Assembly: GCF_029784135.1 (NCBI RefSeq)
Contig: NC_073744.1
Coordinates: 35,230,061-35,294,060, forward strand
DNA: 64,000 nt
Direction of reading: 5' to 3'
Source: Toxorhynchites rutilus septentrionalis
Taxonomy: Eukaryota > Arthropoda > Insecta > Diptera > Culicidae
Part shown: positions 21,788-34,391 of the stretch, piece after piece
Layout: the number at the start of each line of letters is the position of its first letter
Position numbering within the stretch: the first letter of the stretch is position 1
Notes under the pieces: model-generated
Seen by the model: only the letters and a program-made list of their open reading frames with translations
Databases searched by the model: none
Told to the model about the DNA's origin: nothing
Made by a program: the position numbers and the translations under genes

Positions 21788-23438
21788 TCTATATATATAA
21801 AAATTGATTTCTGTCTGTCTGTCTGTCTGATTCTTATGGACTCGGAAACTACTGAACCGATCAACACGAAAACTGGTACGTCCGGAGAAGGTTTTCGCGA
21901 TAGTTTGAAACCCGTCTCCCCTCTCTAGAGGGGGGCTGCCATACAAATGAAACACAAATTTCTACATTACTCGGGAATTAATCAAGTAAATGAAACCAAA
22001 TTAGGCATATTGAGGTTTCAGGGTGCAATAAATAATTCTATGATGGTTACACTCCCCATCTCCCTCTCTAAGGGGGGCGGCCATACAAATGAAACACAAA
22101 TTTCAGAATTACTCGAGAATTAATCAAGCAAACGAAACCAAATGTGGAGGTTTTAGGATGCAATAAATATTTCTATGGTGGTTAGACACTGCTCCCGCTC
22201 TCTAAGGGTGGGCTGTCATACAAATGAAACACAAATTTCTGCATAACTCGAAAGCTAATCAAGCACAATTTGGGATGTGAGGGTTTTTGGGTATGGGAAC
22301 GTTTCTATGATGGTATGACACCCCTCCCTCCTCTGGAATGGAGAGGGGGTCCCATAAAAATATTACACATATTTCAACCAAAAATATTCCAGCCAAGCAT
22401 GACAATTGAAAATTTTCGGAAAACTCTGAAGGAAAAAGGAAAAATACGGAAAATCAAATTCCCATATGTTCTACAATTACATAGTGACGCTAGAGAAATT
22501 GATCTTTGTTCGAAACTGGAAATGGATTTTAATGTGATGAAGCGCACTCCTATATCTTCTTCTATCTAAACCAAAAAAAAAGCATCACCAGATGTGCTGA
22601 TAAGAGCAGAACTCGAGGAAGGAATTGTCCGATTTAGGGCTATCTTTATTCTATCATATTTTCTGTATAAAACATTTATTCCATGTAACGGAGAAACATG
22701 TTATTTACAAGTGATTGAAAAATCTTGAACGAGAATTGTGTCTGAAAATAATCTGATATTATAATGATGAGTTTTGTTAGAAATACAGGTAAACTTCGAT
22801 ATAACGTACATTTCACTTTCAAACTTGTACGTTGTATCGAATTGTACGTTATATCGAAGCATAATAAAGTACTCACGAACATAGTCTATAATACATTATT
22901 GTGTTGCTGTTTTAGTAAAGTTAACGAATAACTTCAATCAGAAGGCGAAGCCAGCCTTTCTCATGATGTTTCCCTTTTTAGTGTTGATTAAAGCTTGATT
23001 CATTTTAAATCCGGAATCACAAAATCAGCTGTATTTCGGGATTGATTGAAGGTACAAAACTTGTTTTAGCATCACAATACATATAATTCATTGTTCTATC
23101 AGGAAAAAAAAATTTTTTTTTTCCTTTACACTTTGGAAATGTGTACGTTATATTTCCTTTACACTTTGGAAATGTGTACGTTATATCGAAGTAAAATGTA
23201 CGTCGAGTGACGTTATATCGAGGGTACGTTATAACGAGGGTACGTTATATCGAAGTTTCCCTGTACTAAGAATTTTATAGTAAAAAGTAAATTCAACGGA
23301 GACGAATAGAAGTTCAATGAATTGACAGTTCTGCGATTGGACCCATGAACTTGCGCTTAGTGAGAAAACGTGAATGTTTGAAGGTATTGATAACAAAAAA
23401 CAAATTTTTGGCGGGACGAAGTTTGCCGGGCTAGCTAG
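21788..23438 (+). mobile_element. Non-autonomous Helitron (TC...CTAG)
   Basis: Starts A|TCTATATATATAAAAATTG and ends GCGGGACGAAGTTTGCCGGGCTAGCTAG|T, with A and T flanks as in canonical Helitron insertion. The 3' GC-rich GGC..GCC segment can form the terminal hairpin. I recall the same start and end in Helitrons of many insects. The interior has about three 135-bp tandem units (ggccatacaaatgaaacaca, 21940-22370) and a nested MITE. No Rep/helicase. Confidence 0.75.
22786..23263. mobile_element. TA-flanked MITE nested in the Helitron (478 bp)
   Basis: CAGGTAAACTTCGATATAAC at the left and the complement of CAGGGAAACTTCGATATAAC at the right are flanked by TA at 22784-22785 and 23264-23265. Subterminal copies of tacgttatatcga recur at 22800-22860 and 23140-23250. 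Pogo/Tc1-like TIR by appearance. Confidence 0.75.
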
Positions 23439-23439
23439 T

Positions 23440-26020
23440 TGGTAAATAGATATGATTTACCCTTCGCGTGCTTCCAATCAACCGATGTGCTTAGCAGCAG
23501 CTCATACCAGTGTTTAACTGCGTGCCATTTCTCTCCAGTGAATCAGAGCTTGATGCGATAATAATAACGTGCTTTCGGCAGCTACAAATCGCACACTTAG
23601 CATATATGTAGGTAGCGATTATGCACCGCTACTGTTGCCGAATTGCACACATCTGTTGTCGCCTTGCGTTACTCAAAATGATTCCCATCAGATAAGCGGA
23701 ACTTTATTAACGTGTTCGTGACCTGGATCACTCACTGCCTACCACATGAGATGACCCACCCCACCGATATTCTGGTTGTGAAACCAACTAATCTACCGAA
23801 AATTTTCAATTTTACCTACCGAAAAACAAAGTTTATTCGCTGGAATCAGGGTGGTCGAACATGCCATAATACCGAAAGCTGACGTGGAACATTATTTAAT
23901 TAACTGAAGCCCGCCGTCGCTATGGGACCTTCCATCGTCGTGCTTGAACCCGCATAAATGAGGGTCTTTGTTTCACTCACTCACTCTCTGTCTCTCTCTC
24001 TTTCTGCCTCTATCACGTCAGGATGATAGAAAACTGTTTGTCAGTTTTCGACCACATCACCGACTGCTCCTATCTGGTATGCAGAATATGTATTCATACA
24101 CGCCATTCCGCTTCTAACGATTTAATTAACGGTCTGCTGGTTCGGACGCTTCGATGGGTACACCGGGGGACCAGCGGGATAGCAAACTTTTCCGCCCCTC
24201 ATGAGATCGCCCGGTAATCCCTGGAAACACATATTTTATACCCGGGCACTCGTACCGACCTGTGACCCATGGGAATGGGAAATAATTAACACTTCATATG
24301 TGCTCACATGTTTCTCATATGTTTCTTCGCCCAGATGTAATCCAATTCACCACCAGCTGATACCCACCAGCAGTGGGAAATGTCCCGGGGTTTATTGCGA
24401 TTATCAGCGTCACAATCGACGATGACCCTATGTCAAGGGTCACGAATTGTAAACACGCAAGTTTATACTCTGTACAATTGTACACAATATCTTTCGACAC
24501 TAATCGGGCCAATATCAACTCTCGATGGCAGAGTCAATTTGACGAATTAATCTGTTGGGAAGCGCCATCAGCATCCCCAGACCTGCTGCGACGGCAGCGA
24601 AACCTGGACCATCGTGTTGCATAGCACAAATCGTTTAATTCTAATGAAATTTATATCGTCCCGCATTGTCTCACGGCACACGGCACAAATATCCACGCCC
24701 GGGACGGCCATTTGCGATGTTTACCGATTTGTGACCGTTGTCGGAACAGCAGATATGATTGTTGCGAGGAGTCCAAGCGTATGCTTTGTCGCCTACAACC
24801 CTACCTCCTTCCGGCACTCGATCGTCGTGGGCGAGAGGGAATGTGCCATGAATAATCATGATGTCAGGGGCATTTAGGGAGTGATTAATAACGCTCATTT
24901 ATTTTCATTTGCGTCGACCCACCAGTACCAGCGCCAATGAGTGCCCTTCTCGACAGCCATCATCGCAACCGGATCGTCATCGGCAACAAAACGTCTCGAC
25001 GCCGTCGTCATCATCAACGGCATAATCGGAGGAATGCGACGAAATCGTTGGCAATAATCTGCTGAAGGCTGGAAATATATATATTTAGAAGCCCCACGGG
25101 ACGGGAAGCTGAGGCAGTGAACCGAACCATGCATCTACCAGGGAATCCGGTGAGCTCTCATTATTCGCAGCGCCAATGGATGCACTTCGGCGCAAGCTGG
25201 TTCCAGGTCGCGTGGTAGCGATGTAGGAGTTGCTATAAATCTAAATAATTTTATATGATTCCAAATGCTTGGCGGAATGTGTATCAATATATGGTTCTGC
25301 AACGCCGAGCTGTTTTGATTCTGATATAATATGATGTTAGATGCAAACGATAAGAGATTAGGTGCAGAGAACGGGAAGATACTCGGGCTCAACAAATGCG
25401 TAAAATACCCACAAATATTGCACATCCACACTGGAAGAAGTGGGCTGGAATCACACAGAATCGCATAAAAAGCCAAGGAAAAATTAAGGATATAGAACAA
25501 TTCCACGCCAAAACAGCAAATTTAGACACGACCCTCTCCGATTTTTGTTTGAAACTTGATACTCCTGATGGAAGTTACCTAAAATCACAATCTTCATTAT
25601 CAAATGACCAATTTGAATTACAACTGATTTTTAAAAGGACGTATTCGGAAACGTTTATTTTTTTTAAATCCTAAAGCAAAATCCAGATGTCTGATTAAAA
25701 TACGATGTTTGACAGAGTTTTTATAAAACTAATGAACTATTTAGGAAAAATAACATTTTAAATGCACTGTTAGAAAATCTTACTCAAAAATAGAAATTAA
25801 TATTAAAAACTTTTAAATTCCGAAACATCCCCGTTCGATATTTTTTTATATGTTTCTATTGTAAAAACCTTCCGATTCAACAAAGTTTGACATACAATGG
25901 TGTCGTGGTAAGTTCATCAGAATGGAGAATTATTTTTCGAAATTCCAAATTTCTATACTTTGCGAAATTGTGACCATTTAAGAAAAGTAATAGAAAAATG
26001 AGATCTACATGAAAAATCAT
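23440..26020. other. Single-copy non-coding tract
   Basis: About 1.8 kb of balanced-composition sequence (23440-25230), then AT-rich sequence to the mariner. Short open frames on both strands without signature. A TC-rich microsatellite-like patch lies at 23975-24010. Confidence 0.45.
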
Positions 26021-26023
26021 ATA

Positions 26024-27269
26024 TTAGGTGTACTGGTAAGTTTCTTCGGTTTTACAACAGATGACGTAACTTGATTATTATTCCAGTGAATCAAATTTCC
26101 AGACATTCGTTGGAAAGCTACTGTCATTGCGCGTCTTTTTCAGTATATGTTAAAAAGTCGAAGCGCAAACAACGTAGTTTTTAGAATATGTCAAATTTCG
26201 TACCAACGAGCATGTTTTTGCGGGGAGTGTTACTTCATCACTTCAATATGGAGAGAAAAAAACTGTGGAAAGTCATCTCATTTTGGTGGAAGTTTATGGT
26301 GACCATGCTCCAACTGAGCGAACGTGTCAGACTTGGTTTGCACGGTTTGAAAGTGGTAATTTTGACTTGGAAGACAAAGATCGTTCCGGACCGCCAAAAA
26401 TGTTTGAAGATGAATAATTGGAGGTTTCAATCGATCAAGATCCGTCACAAACGCAACAAGAACTTGCAGATTAACCTGTGAGTGGCTCAGCAAACCATAT
26501 CCGATCGTTTAATAGCAATGGGAATGATCCAAAAGATAGGACATTGGGTATCGTATGAATTAAAGCCACGAGACGGCGAACGTCGTTTTTTCACGAGCGA
26601 ACAACTGCTCCAACGACATAAAAGAAAGGGTTTTTTGCATCTAATCGTTAGTGGGTCCATTACGACAATCCTAAACGTCGGGCAACGTATGAATATCTCA
26701 GTCATGCATCAACATCGACGGCCGCACGGAATATTCACGGCCAGAGGTTATGCTGACTATTTTGTGGGACCAGCTAAGTGTGGTGTACTATGAGCTGCTA
26801 AAATCGTATGAAACCATTACGGGGGACCTTCACCGACAACAATTGATGCTTTTGAGCCTTGCACTGAAGGAAAAACGGCCACAATACGAGCAAAGACACG
26901 ATCAAGTTATTTTGCAGCACGACAATGCTCAGCCGCATGTCGTGATACCGGTCAAAACATACTTGGAAACGCTAAAATGGGAGGTCCTATCCCACCCGCC
27001 GTATTCTCCAGACATTGCTCCGTCCGATTACTACCTTTTTAGATTGAAAGAATTGGTTGACCAGCACTTCTTAAATTTTGATGATGTCAAAAATTGGATC
27101 GATTCGTGGTAAGTCGACAAACCAGCCGCTTATTTCCGCATTATATTTTGTGACAAGCGATGGACAATACTTTGAATATTACATTTGTAATAATTTTTTG
27201 CAGAATAAAGCATTGATTTTTGAAAAAAAACCTTACTTCTTCTTAGGAGAATCTTACCGGTACTACTAT
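26024..27269 (+). pseudogene. mariner element (Mos1/cecropia-like), decayed transposase
   Basis: TIR TTAGGTGTACTGGTAAGTTT at 26024 is mirrored by CTTACCGGTACTACTAT ending 27269, with TA at 26022-26023 and 27270-27271. The 1246-bp length is close to Mos1. From ATG 26188 three frames together give a mariner transposase: FVPTSMFLRGVLLHHFN, a helix-turn-helix, GHWVSYELKPRDGERRFF, then VILQHDNAQPH (second Asp) and HPPYSPDIAPSDY (third Asp, D34D spacing). The first catalytic motif (family VTGDEKW) reads VSG and is lost, and several frameshifts are present. Inactive. Confidence 0.85.
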
Positions 27270-27289
27270 TATGATGTTTGATCCTAGAA

Positions 27290-28155
27290 CTATCCGCTCT
27301 CGAGATATAACCATTCTTAAACGATTTTATTTGGTTTTCTCTGTTTGTATGTCTGAAGCGCTGTCTCACATTCATATAAATTTGACCCCCTTCCTGTTGA
27401 CCAATTTATCTGCAATTTGGAACACACCTTTAACTCGGCTGTCATTATAAAACAGCGTATTCCATTATCTCGAAAATCCATTATGGCGGCCGCTACAAAA
27501 TGGCGTTCTACATATTTCCTCAAAGTCCCATCAATTGTCACCCCATGTTTGTCCCATTTTTTATCAATTTGTACCGTATTTTAAGATTGTAAAGAAAAAT
27601 AATTCTATTTATTATTTTTAATACATTGTTTTCAACGGATTGGGATTTTATTTTATATAACATGAAAATGTCCTATTACACCATGCCTTAAACCCAGTTT
27701 TCCGAAAACATTTACACATGTCCGCGAGATGTTCAAATTCCATTTTTGTGTTTAAACACGAACATACTTTTTCCCTAGTGTTCAATGTTTGCTCCAAACA
27801 CGCCCAAATGATGCACAAACATGTTTAAATCACACGCGTTTCTCACATCATAGACAAACATGGTGTTCACAATTCAAACACATCATGTACAAAGCATACC
27901 ACCCGTTGTCGCAGTATTTCATTGCTCTTCGTTTCGTTTCATGCACGGACAAAAATTATTCCACCTAAAACATTTTTTTGCAGATTACTTTTGAACAGAA
28001 ACGCACTAAAAAATTTTTATTTCGTATTGCGAAAATAGCATGCACTCAGAGGCAAATTGCTTGCACATTTTGTAAGTATGACTAAATACTCCATAGCTTT
28101 TTTCCGTGAAAACAAAACACTTCCTGAATAGAAAGAAGCTTCCTACGAACATTTT
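27290..28155. other. AT-rich sequence, satellite remnant, no gene
   Basis: 27460-27545 is an inverted relative of the 125-bp satellite at 13890 (ggcggccgctacaaaatggc). 27730-27900 is rich in caaacatg-type words. Nothing coding seen. Confidence 0.4.
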
Positions 28156-28157
28156 TA

Positions 28158-28492
28158 TTTTTCGTGGGACTACGTCTTTGATTTATATATAGGGGGGTCA
28201 CGCTTCGAAAAATGTATCGTTAACTAAGAGTTTTCCAATGCATATTACGCAGAATCGTTCTTACGCTATATGTTATATACCGTTAGACAGCAAATTTATT
28301 CAGCATTTTTTTTCGGCAGTGGAAATAATAAAACAAGTGAGCAATTTAACAAATAAAAGAGGTATGTTTTGGGGGTGGATGCGATGGTAAATCATGTATT
28401 ATGCATTCTTTCTTTCAACATCGTTTCCATGAGTGTTGTATGTAACACAAAATTATGTGCAATAATTCGTTGTATCAAACAAATTAGCAAGA
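28158..28492 (+). repeat. Palindrome-ended element, family D, 5' part
   Basis: Begins with GTGGGACTACGTC (28164-28176) and ctttgatttatatatagggg, shared with 10670-10730. It runs directly into the 5' end of the family B copy at 28493, so the rest of the D element may be displaced or lost. Confidence 0.5.
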
Positions 28493-29281
28493 CTTTTGAG
28501 GTAGGACTATGTCTTACATTAAAGGTGCCAAATCAGAAAACAGGTCACGTTTTTATGAAATAAAGTTAACGTTAATAACTATTTTTGCTGCGAACGGATT
28601 TTAACGATTTGCATACCAATCGAATCGGAAATTTTCTAAGATTTGTTTATATGCTATACATGAAAATCCCATAGTATGGTTTAAATTGAAGAAAATTGGA
28701 AGCATTCCCATTTCCCCATACATTTGTTCTGACCATTTGTGTGCTTTCCCGAACAGACCTGTCAATAGCAGGCAACTTATGCAGCCGCTAGAATAGAAAC
28801 AACGAAGGGGGAGAACGAAAAGAGAATATTCACGAAGTAAACTCCACCCTTGCATAGTAAGTAACTTGACGCTAGCGTATAAGTGTTGCATCTCCTCCGA
28901 GGAAAATTCTCAGAATCTTTCTGTGCCCGAAACAACAAAGGTCGCTTATTCTGCTCGTTTTGTGTTTTATGTTTCCCTTCGAGCTGTGAACGCTAGCGAA
29001 TATTTCACTTGAAGTGCATCTGGAATTGCAATTAATACAACCATCCGAGCCATGGCAAAGCAGCGCAAAGGCAAGAACGAATAGTTGCTTCTCGAAATAA
29101 TTCTACAAAAACACGCAAGCCATTAAGCTTTTTCAGGATCCCCTGAACTTTTCACAAAAGAATTATTTATGAAATTTCGACGTATTCGCAATTAATATCC
29201 AAAATGATAACCCAACAAATTAAAAAAAAAGATTGCGTAGTCCTATGTCCTAAGCGGTCGTGTCTCGGATACAACCGCTCG
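28493..29281 (+). mobile_element. Palindrome-ended Helitron-like element, family B, copy 2 (about 790 bp)
   Basis: The 5' end is ttttgaGGTAGGACTATGTC. The 3' end is GCGTAGTCCTATGTC (29235-29249) followed by hairpin GCGGTCGTGTC-TCG-GATACAACCGC (29254-29278), with 10 of 11 pairs counting one wobble, immediately followed by a T-run at 29282. The first 230 bp match 216-440 and the inverted copy at 37600-37837. The cargo between 28870 and 29220 is not recognised. This is the cleanest pair of termini in the window. Confidence 0.7.
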
Positions 29282-29549
29282 TTTTTTTTTTCAAATGTGT
29301 ACATGTTGAAGTAATCAGATGCAAGATTTCATGCATCACTCAAATTTCATGCAAGATTTCATCGAAGCAACGAGGAAAGTGTCACCCATACATTGATCGT
29401 TCGTTAATTGGGCCGGAAAATCTATACAATTATCGAATTTTACTCGTGACCTGGACTGCAAAACAACATAAGCTTGACGTATGGCTTTTGCTGTTTTCAT
29501 TGCGTTTTTTTGATTGAAGAAAAACTAAACCGGACAATCGATGAAAACA

Positions 29550-29690
29550 GGGTTGTTTGCGAGAGGCCGACGCTTCAGACGGCAGGTTGGCGTTCCTTAT
29601 CCTCGTTAGATGGGGATTTCGCTCACATTATATTGACCTCGGAAAAAAATATTCATAATAAAAATCGCGTTCCGGTGGCGTTGATACGTA
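29550..29690 (+). repeat. Unidentified repeat, paralogue of 21255-21400
   Basis: Shares the frame CE(N/R)P.L.TAG and the TS.EKNI block with the other copy. A consensus-like 5' splice site (ACGTAAGT, 29687-29694) follows directly. Too short and diverged to name. Confidence 0.4.
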
Positions 29691-29699
29691 AGTACCTAT

Positions 29700-31050
29700 C
29701 CTCTTTGTGAAATCATGTAATACGAGAGGACTTTCTGCCAGAATAATTTGTTTCTGCGATAGCTGAAGGTTAATTCATATACTTACGGACAACAGCATCG
29801 GGTGATATTTGATCACCACTTCTCCCTGAAGTCAGTGTGCGAATTCCATCCCTCATTCCCAATGATGCATCGTTTTTCCAAAAATTTACTCCATAGGGGT
29901 ATCGAGTGCTACCGAATCACACATACAATGTTTGCCCTCGGCAGAACATCTACTTCCCGAGAATCCTTGCGATAGCAAGCGGGTGAAACCATCCGGGGAG
30001 CGATAACCATAAAACACCTTTATCGGACATAATTGCTATCTCTTTATCTTGCTTGTGCTCTTGCATCCTCCGGCTAAAGATGAACCATTGCCTTACTTCC
30101 CTACGGAAAGTTTCGACAAAACACTTACACACACAGAGAGAGACACGCTCGTCCTTCCACCTAATTGGTCCATCGAGTTTCTGCAATTAGTTTATGACCC
30201 ATCTTGCATTACTTGCACTTAGCAGCAAATCATACCGATTCAATACATCCGATTCAATGTGCGGATGAATGAAATGCAACATGTTGAAACGATGAAATTA
30301 TCCGAAAGTTAAACCATTTTAGTAACAATACAAATTGCTTTTCATTGCTTTTGCTTTAAAACGAGAGAAAAAAAACCTTCCTCGAAATAAAAATCATCAT
30401 AACAGAAAAAAAATCCGGACCGAACAAAACGTCAAAAATCGCCACGCTTTCCACGAAAGGAGCAAAACTTTCGTCCGCCGAAAAAGGCGATCGAGGCAGT
30501 GACAATTTTCCCTTTATTCACGGAAAAGCGCGACAACAAATAAAAAGCTGTACAGGGCGATGCTTACATTTTTTCACCATTTCCAAAGCAGCAGCAAAAA
30601 CAGAAAGTGGCACAACAACGAAAAAAAGGGATGCTGTGGAGAAAGAGAAAATTACGGCAATAAAAAAAACGCTGCAAAATTTCGCCGCTACGTTTTCGCT
30701 CCAACAGAGTGGGAGAGCGGGAGAGTGAGATTTTTTATTCCGTGCACGACAGTTGTCGTCCTTTAGTCCTCGCGAAGCGGGACGCAATAAAAATGATATT
30801 ATCCCTCATGTGATGAAATACGACAGACCGTTCCGTTTGCAGATATACATATTCTGTTGCTTTCCGGATGATTTATGTAATCACTTGGACCAAGGTGGAA
30901 TGATTTGTAGCGTAGCGTAGGTATGCAAACAATTTCGGATCAGATAATTGCTGACGGACGTGAGATTGGTGACATCAATGTTAAACGAGCGCTCAATCAA
31001 TTTGTCTCAATTAATCATGTAAAGAACGACACAAAAAGTAGCCGATATAA
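29700..31050. other. Single-copy non-coding tract
   Basis: Purine-rich stretches (30580-30670) and moderate GC. No repeat or gene recognised. Confidence 0.45.
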
Positions 31051-31057
31051 ATTAATG

Positions 31058-31545
31058 TTTTGACGTGGGACTACGTCTAACCAGACTATATGGCGGGAAT
31101 GGGCCGGGGGGGGCTGTTTTAAGTGAAAACCTAAAGACAGAAAATGCAGGAAAAAATTAAAGATTTCGAATGCTTATAACTCAAACATTTCTCAATAGAT
31201 CGGAAAGATGTTTACATGAATAGACAGAACATATTTCTACGCATCTATCACAACGAATAAAATGTTATGTTCATGAAATAAACAATTGAACTAATGTGAA
31301 ATGTTAAGCGTCATTTAAACGCCTTACCTGACTACGTTTTGATTGGTCCGATTTACGAATTCCTCAACACAGCTATCAAAATCTATGTACCTGGGGGAAT
31401 CCGCTTTGCAGATACATGCAAGTTGGGGGAGTTTTTGTTCCATCCGCAGTATGTTCCCTAACACAGCCATCAAAACAGTAGAATCTGGGAAAATTAGCAT
31501 TGTAAATTCACGGGTATTGCTTGATTCAAGTTCTACCTACTAACG
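31058..31545 (+). mobile_element. Palindrome-ended element, family A, 5' part
   Basis: GACGTGGGACTACGTC at 31062-31077 is followed by family A sequence (cttataactcaaacatttct) and about 1.3 inverted minisatellite units at 31370-31480. No 3' hairpin is found before the LINE begins, so the element is truncated. Confidence 0.55.
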
Positions 31546-31672
31546 TTTTCTTCTTACCTTTCTATTTCCAAGTTACAATTTTCCCACCAAAACTGCGCTT
31601 CGTGGTGTTGTATAGTGAGAGTGTGGAAAAGAGTGTTGTAAAAGCCTGTATCAAGGCTAATTTATATTTAAA

Positions 31673-32169
31673 TTTTTTTTTATCCCTTTTGTTTATTTTA
31701 GGCTCATTAGCATTTTAGCTGTAACAGAGCCGAATTTCAATCGTGTACATGTCACATGTTTATCATATCTATAATTAGCACATTACACAGTTGCCATGTT
31801 TTCTGCGTTAGAGTATTCCCTTCTATACCATTGCATATGGTACACATTTACACAGTTGCCATATAGGCGTAAGAGTTTTCGTTCTGTTGTTCCATTATCC
31901 AGTTAGACCGGATAGCGGAGACAGTTGATTGATCATTGTTGAGTTATTTATAGAACAGCAGCCCGATGTGTCTTGCAGAGCAGATCAGTTGTATGGATGA
32001 ATCGATCTTATTTCGACCGTGGATCGATCTCCATCGCTGATGATTGTTGCGTGGACGTAGTTATTCTGTAACAACACAAAGATGGTCAATGAGGGCCCTG
32101 AGTTTTGAACTCACGATCGATCGCTTACTAAGCGAACGCGCAACCAATGTGGCTACGTAGACCCCCCCC
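31673..32169 (-). mobile_element. Long tRNA-derived SINE, inverted copy with 10-bp TSD
   Basis: On the minus strand the head reads TCTACGTAGCCACATTGG (A box) and GAGTTCAAAACTC (B box, complement of 32103-32115). The tail carries ttcggctctgttacagct and atgagcctaaaataaa. TSD tatatttaaa is exact at 31663-31672 and 32170-32179. It interrupts the LINE ORF1 region. Same family as 6244-6791. Confidence 0.8.
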
Positions 32170-34122
32170 TATATTTAAAATAATATTTCCAGGAATACAC
32201 GAATACACAGTTGATGGATTAAAATTAATATCCATTATCATCCAACAAAAAAAACAAAAAAAATCAAAATGCGTCGTTACATGCTGGGAAGCCATTGGGA
32301 TGTCTGAAGACGATCTCATGGAGAGCGATCAAAATGTGACAAAAATATATCGCATAACAAAAAAAAGGAAATGATGGCATTGTGACTCCTCTTCCAACAT
32401 TGATTCTAAACATATTGGGTACTGTTCCTCCTCAGTATATAAATTTTGGTCCTCTAAAAATTCCAACCCGTCCATATGTCCCAGAACCTATGATGTGTTA
32501 CAAGTGCTGGAATATTGGTCACACCAAGGCTCGATGCTCAAGGAAGGAACCGCTTTGCGGCACTCGTGGCGAAGAGCATAAATTTGACGGTGAAACCAAA
32601 TGCATCAAACCTTTGTTTTGTCTAATGTGCAAAACAGCTGATCACGGTTCTTTTAAAAGAAAGTGGAAAAAAAAAGTCCTACGGATTCATTTCGTAAAGG
32701 GTCTCTCTTTCGAAGAAGCGCGCAAAATAGCAAAAGGCGGTAACGCTACCTATGCTGGAGTAGCGCAATAGAGGCTACCAGAAACAAAACTGAGGGAGAA
32801 TGTTATAAAATAATCGATATTAAGAATCGTGAGATCGAAGATATCAAAAACCAAAATGCAAATCTGAACAAAAAAAATCGATTTGCTTTGCGTAAACGAA
32901 TCTTTGACAGAAATGGACACGGAAAGTGAACGCGAAAACATTAACATTGAAAATAACACTGAACAAACGAAAGAACACACCATATACATAAACAAAAAAC
33001 GGACAAAGAAACACAAACGACACATAACAATTGACAACGGACAACAACCAGCTAAAAATACTCCGACAAGAGATAACTTAAAAACTCCGCCAAAAACAAA
33101 ACAAATTAACAAAGAATCACTAATAATCGAACCCAACAACACACAAATGGAAACGAATATGGGAATTGACCATTCTTTTAATAGAATGAGGCTGCAGTCA
33201 TCCGCTTCAAGTAGCAGTACATTTGCCCCTTCCAAAACTAAATTTTAAAAATGGCCAATAATATTACAAGAATTAATTTCAATAGTTTTACTAATCTATC
33301 CGTCCAATGGAACGTAAGAGATCTCAGAAGTAGGCTTCCTGACTTGCAACTTTAAATTTCAGAAATGAATCCCATTGTTTTATGCATTCAGGAAACAATG
33401 ACTCCAGGTAATTTTTGCTCTGATTACATAAAAAAATATGTAACTTACTTCAAAGAAGGTCCCACCTTCTTTTCAAATGGAGTTGCAATTGCAAGAAAAA
33501 CTGGCACCCCCCATAACTGCTTAAACTTAACACATCGATGCAAGCAATAGGAATTTTAGTTAAATTCCCAATTGCAGTTACAGTGGTGATACTGTACATC
33601 CCACATCATGCTTACTTGGCTGCACTAGGTGGTCAACTGGATCACCTAGTGAGCCAGCATCGCTCCCCATTTATAATTACGGGTGATCTCAACGCTCACT
33701 CTCATACTTGGGGTAGCACACACCTTGATCGAAGAGGAGAGATAATTGAAGATTCCACTTCTGATCACTCCCTTCAAATTTTGAATAAAGTTCAACATAC
33801 CAGATTACACTCTTCTAAAGGTCTCATAACCGCCATTGATCGATCTGACTGTCGCTTCTAGTCAACTTGTTTCGTAGATATTATGGAATATCTATGAAGA
33901 CAACTGTAAAAGAGACCATTTACCCATTATTATTTCCCTTGGTCAGTGTTCTAAGGAAGTCCCCACTGGGCCAAGGTGGAAATTTGAATAGCAGATTGAA
34001 CTAGTTACCAGTTGGATACTGAAAACCGCCTCCTAGCCAGACAGGATTGGTCTGCAGAAACCTTTTCTCAGACCATCCTCGAAATTGCACGAAAACACAT
34101 TCCAAGAACCAGTGATATGGGG

Positions 34123-34391
34123 TACAGACTAGGGGGGCGTTGCTGATTAATGGTCAGCTGCATCCCAATAGGAAGTATCCCGTGTCGGGCACACGTACAG
34201 AGCATTGGAGATAGCAACATCACAATTACGAAAACACTTGTAATACTATTCTCGAGCCAACCGCGAGTAATCGGTTACATATTACTAACATAGTTATAAG
34301 GCAAACATTGTCGAGATATTGAACTCCCGGCCCCGTCAGGCTGGCGCCATATGAGCCTTAATAAAAATATATATTTTGGATAAAAAAAAAA
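34123..34391 (+). mobile_element. Short retroposon inserted in the I-clade LINE
   Basis: Splits the LINE between its endonuclease and RT parts. It contains ccaaccgcgagtaatcggtt (34254-34273) and ends atgagccttaataaaaat plus an A-run. The same core (gaccgcgagtaatcggttt) and a similar tail occur at 61030-61165. The tail also resembles that of the long SINE. A clear TSD was not resolved. Confidence 0.55.

Noticed and set aside
31663..32179. tRNA-like sequences considered as functional tRNA genes (also 719-779, 2391-2425, 6245-6330, 46690-46760)
   Set aside because: Each has an A/B-box promoter but no complete cloverleaf or anticodon stem, and all but the head-truncated 2177 copy sit at the head of a SINE with tail; most show a TSD.
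32750..33235. 161-codon minus-strand hydrophobic frame
   Set aside because: Antisense of the Lys/Asn/Thr-rich end of the I-clade ORF1 region; not an independent membrane protein.
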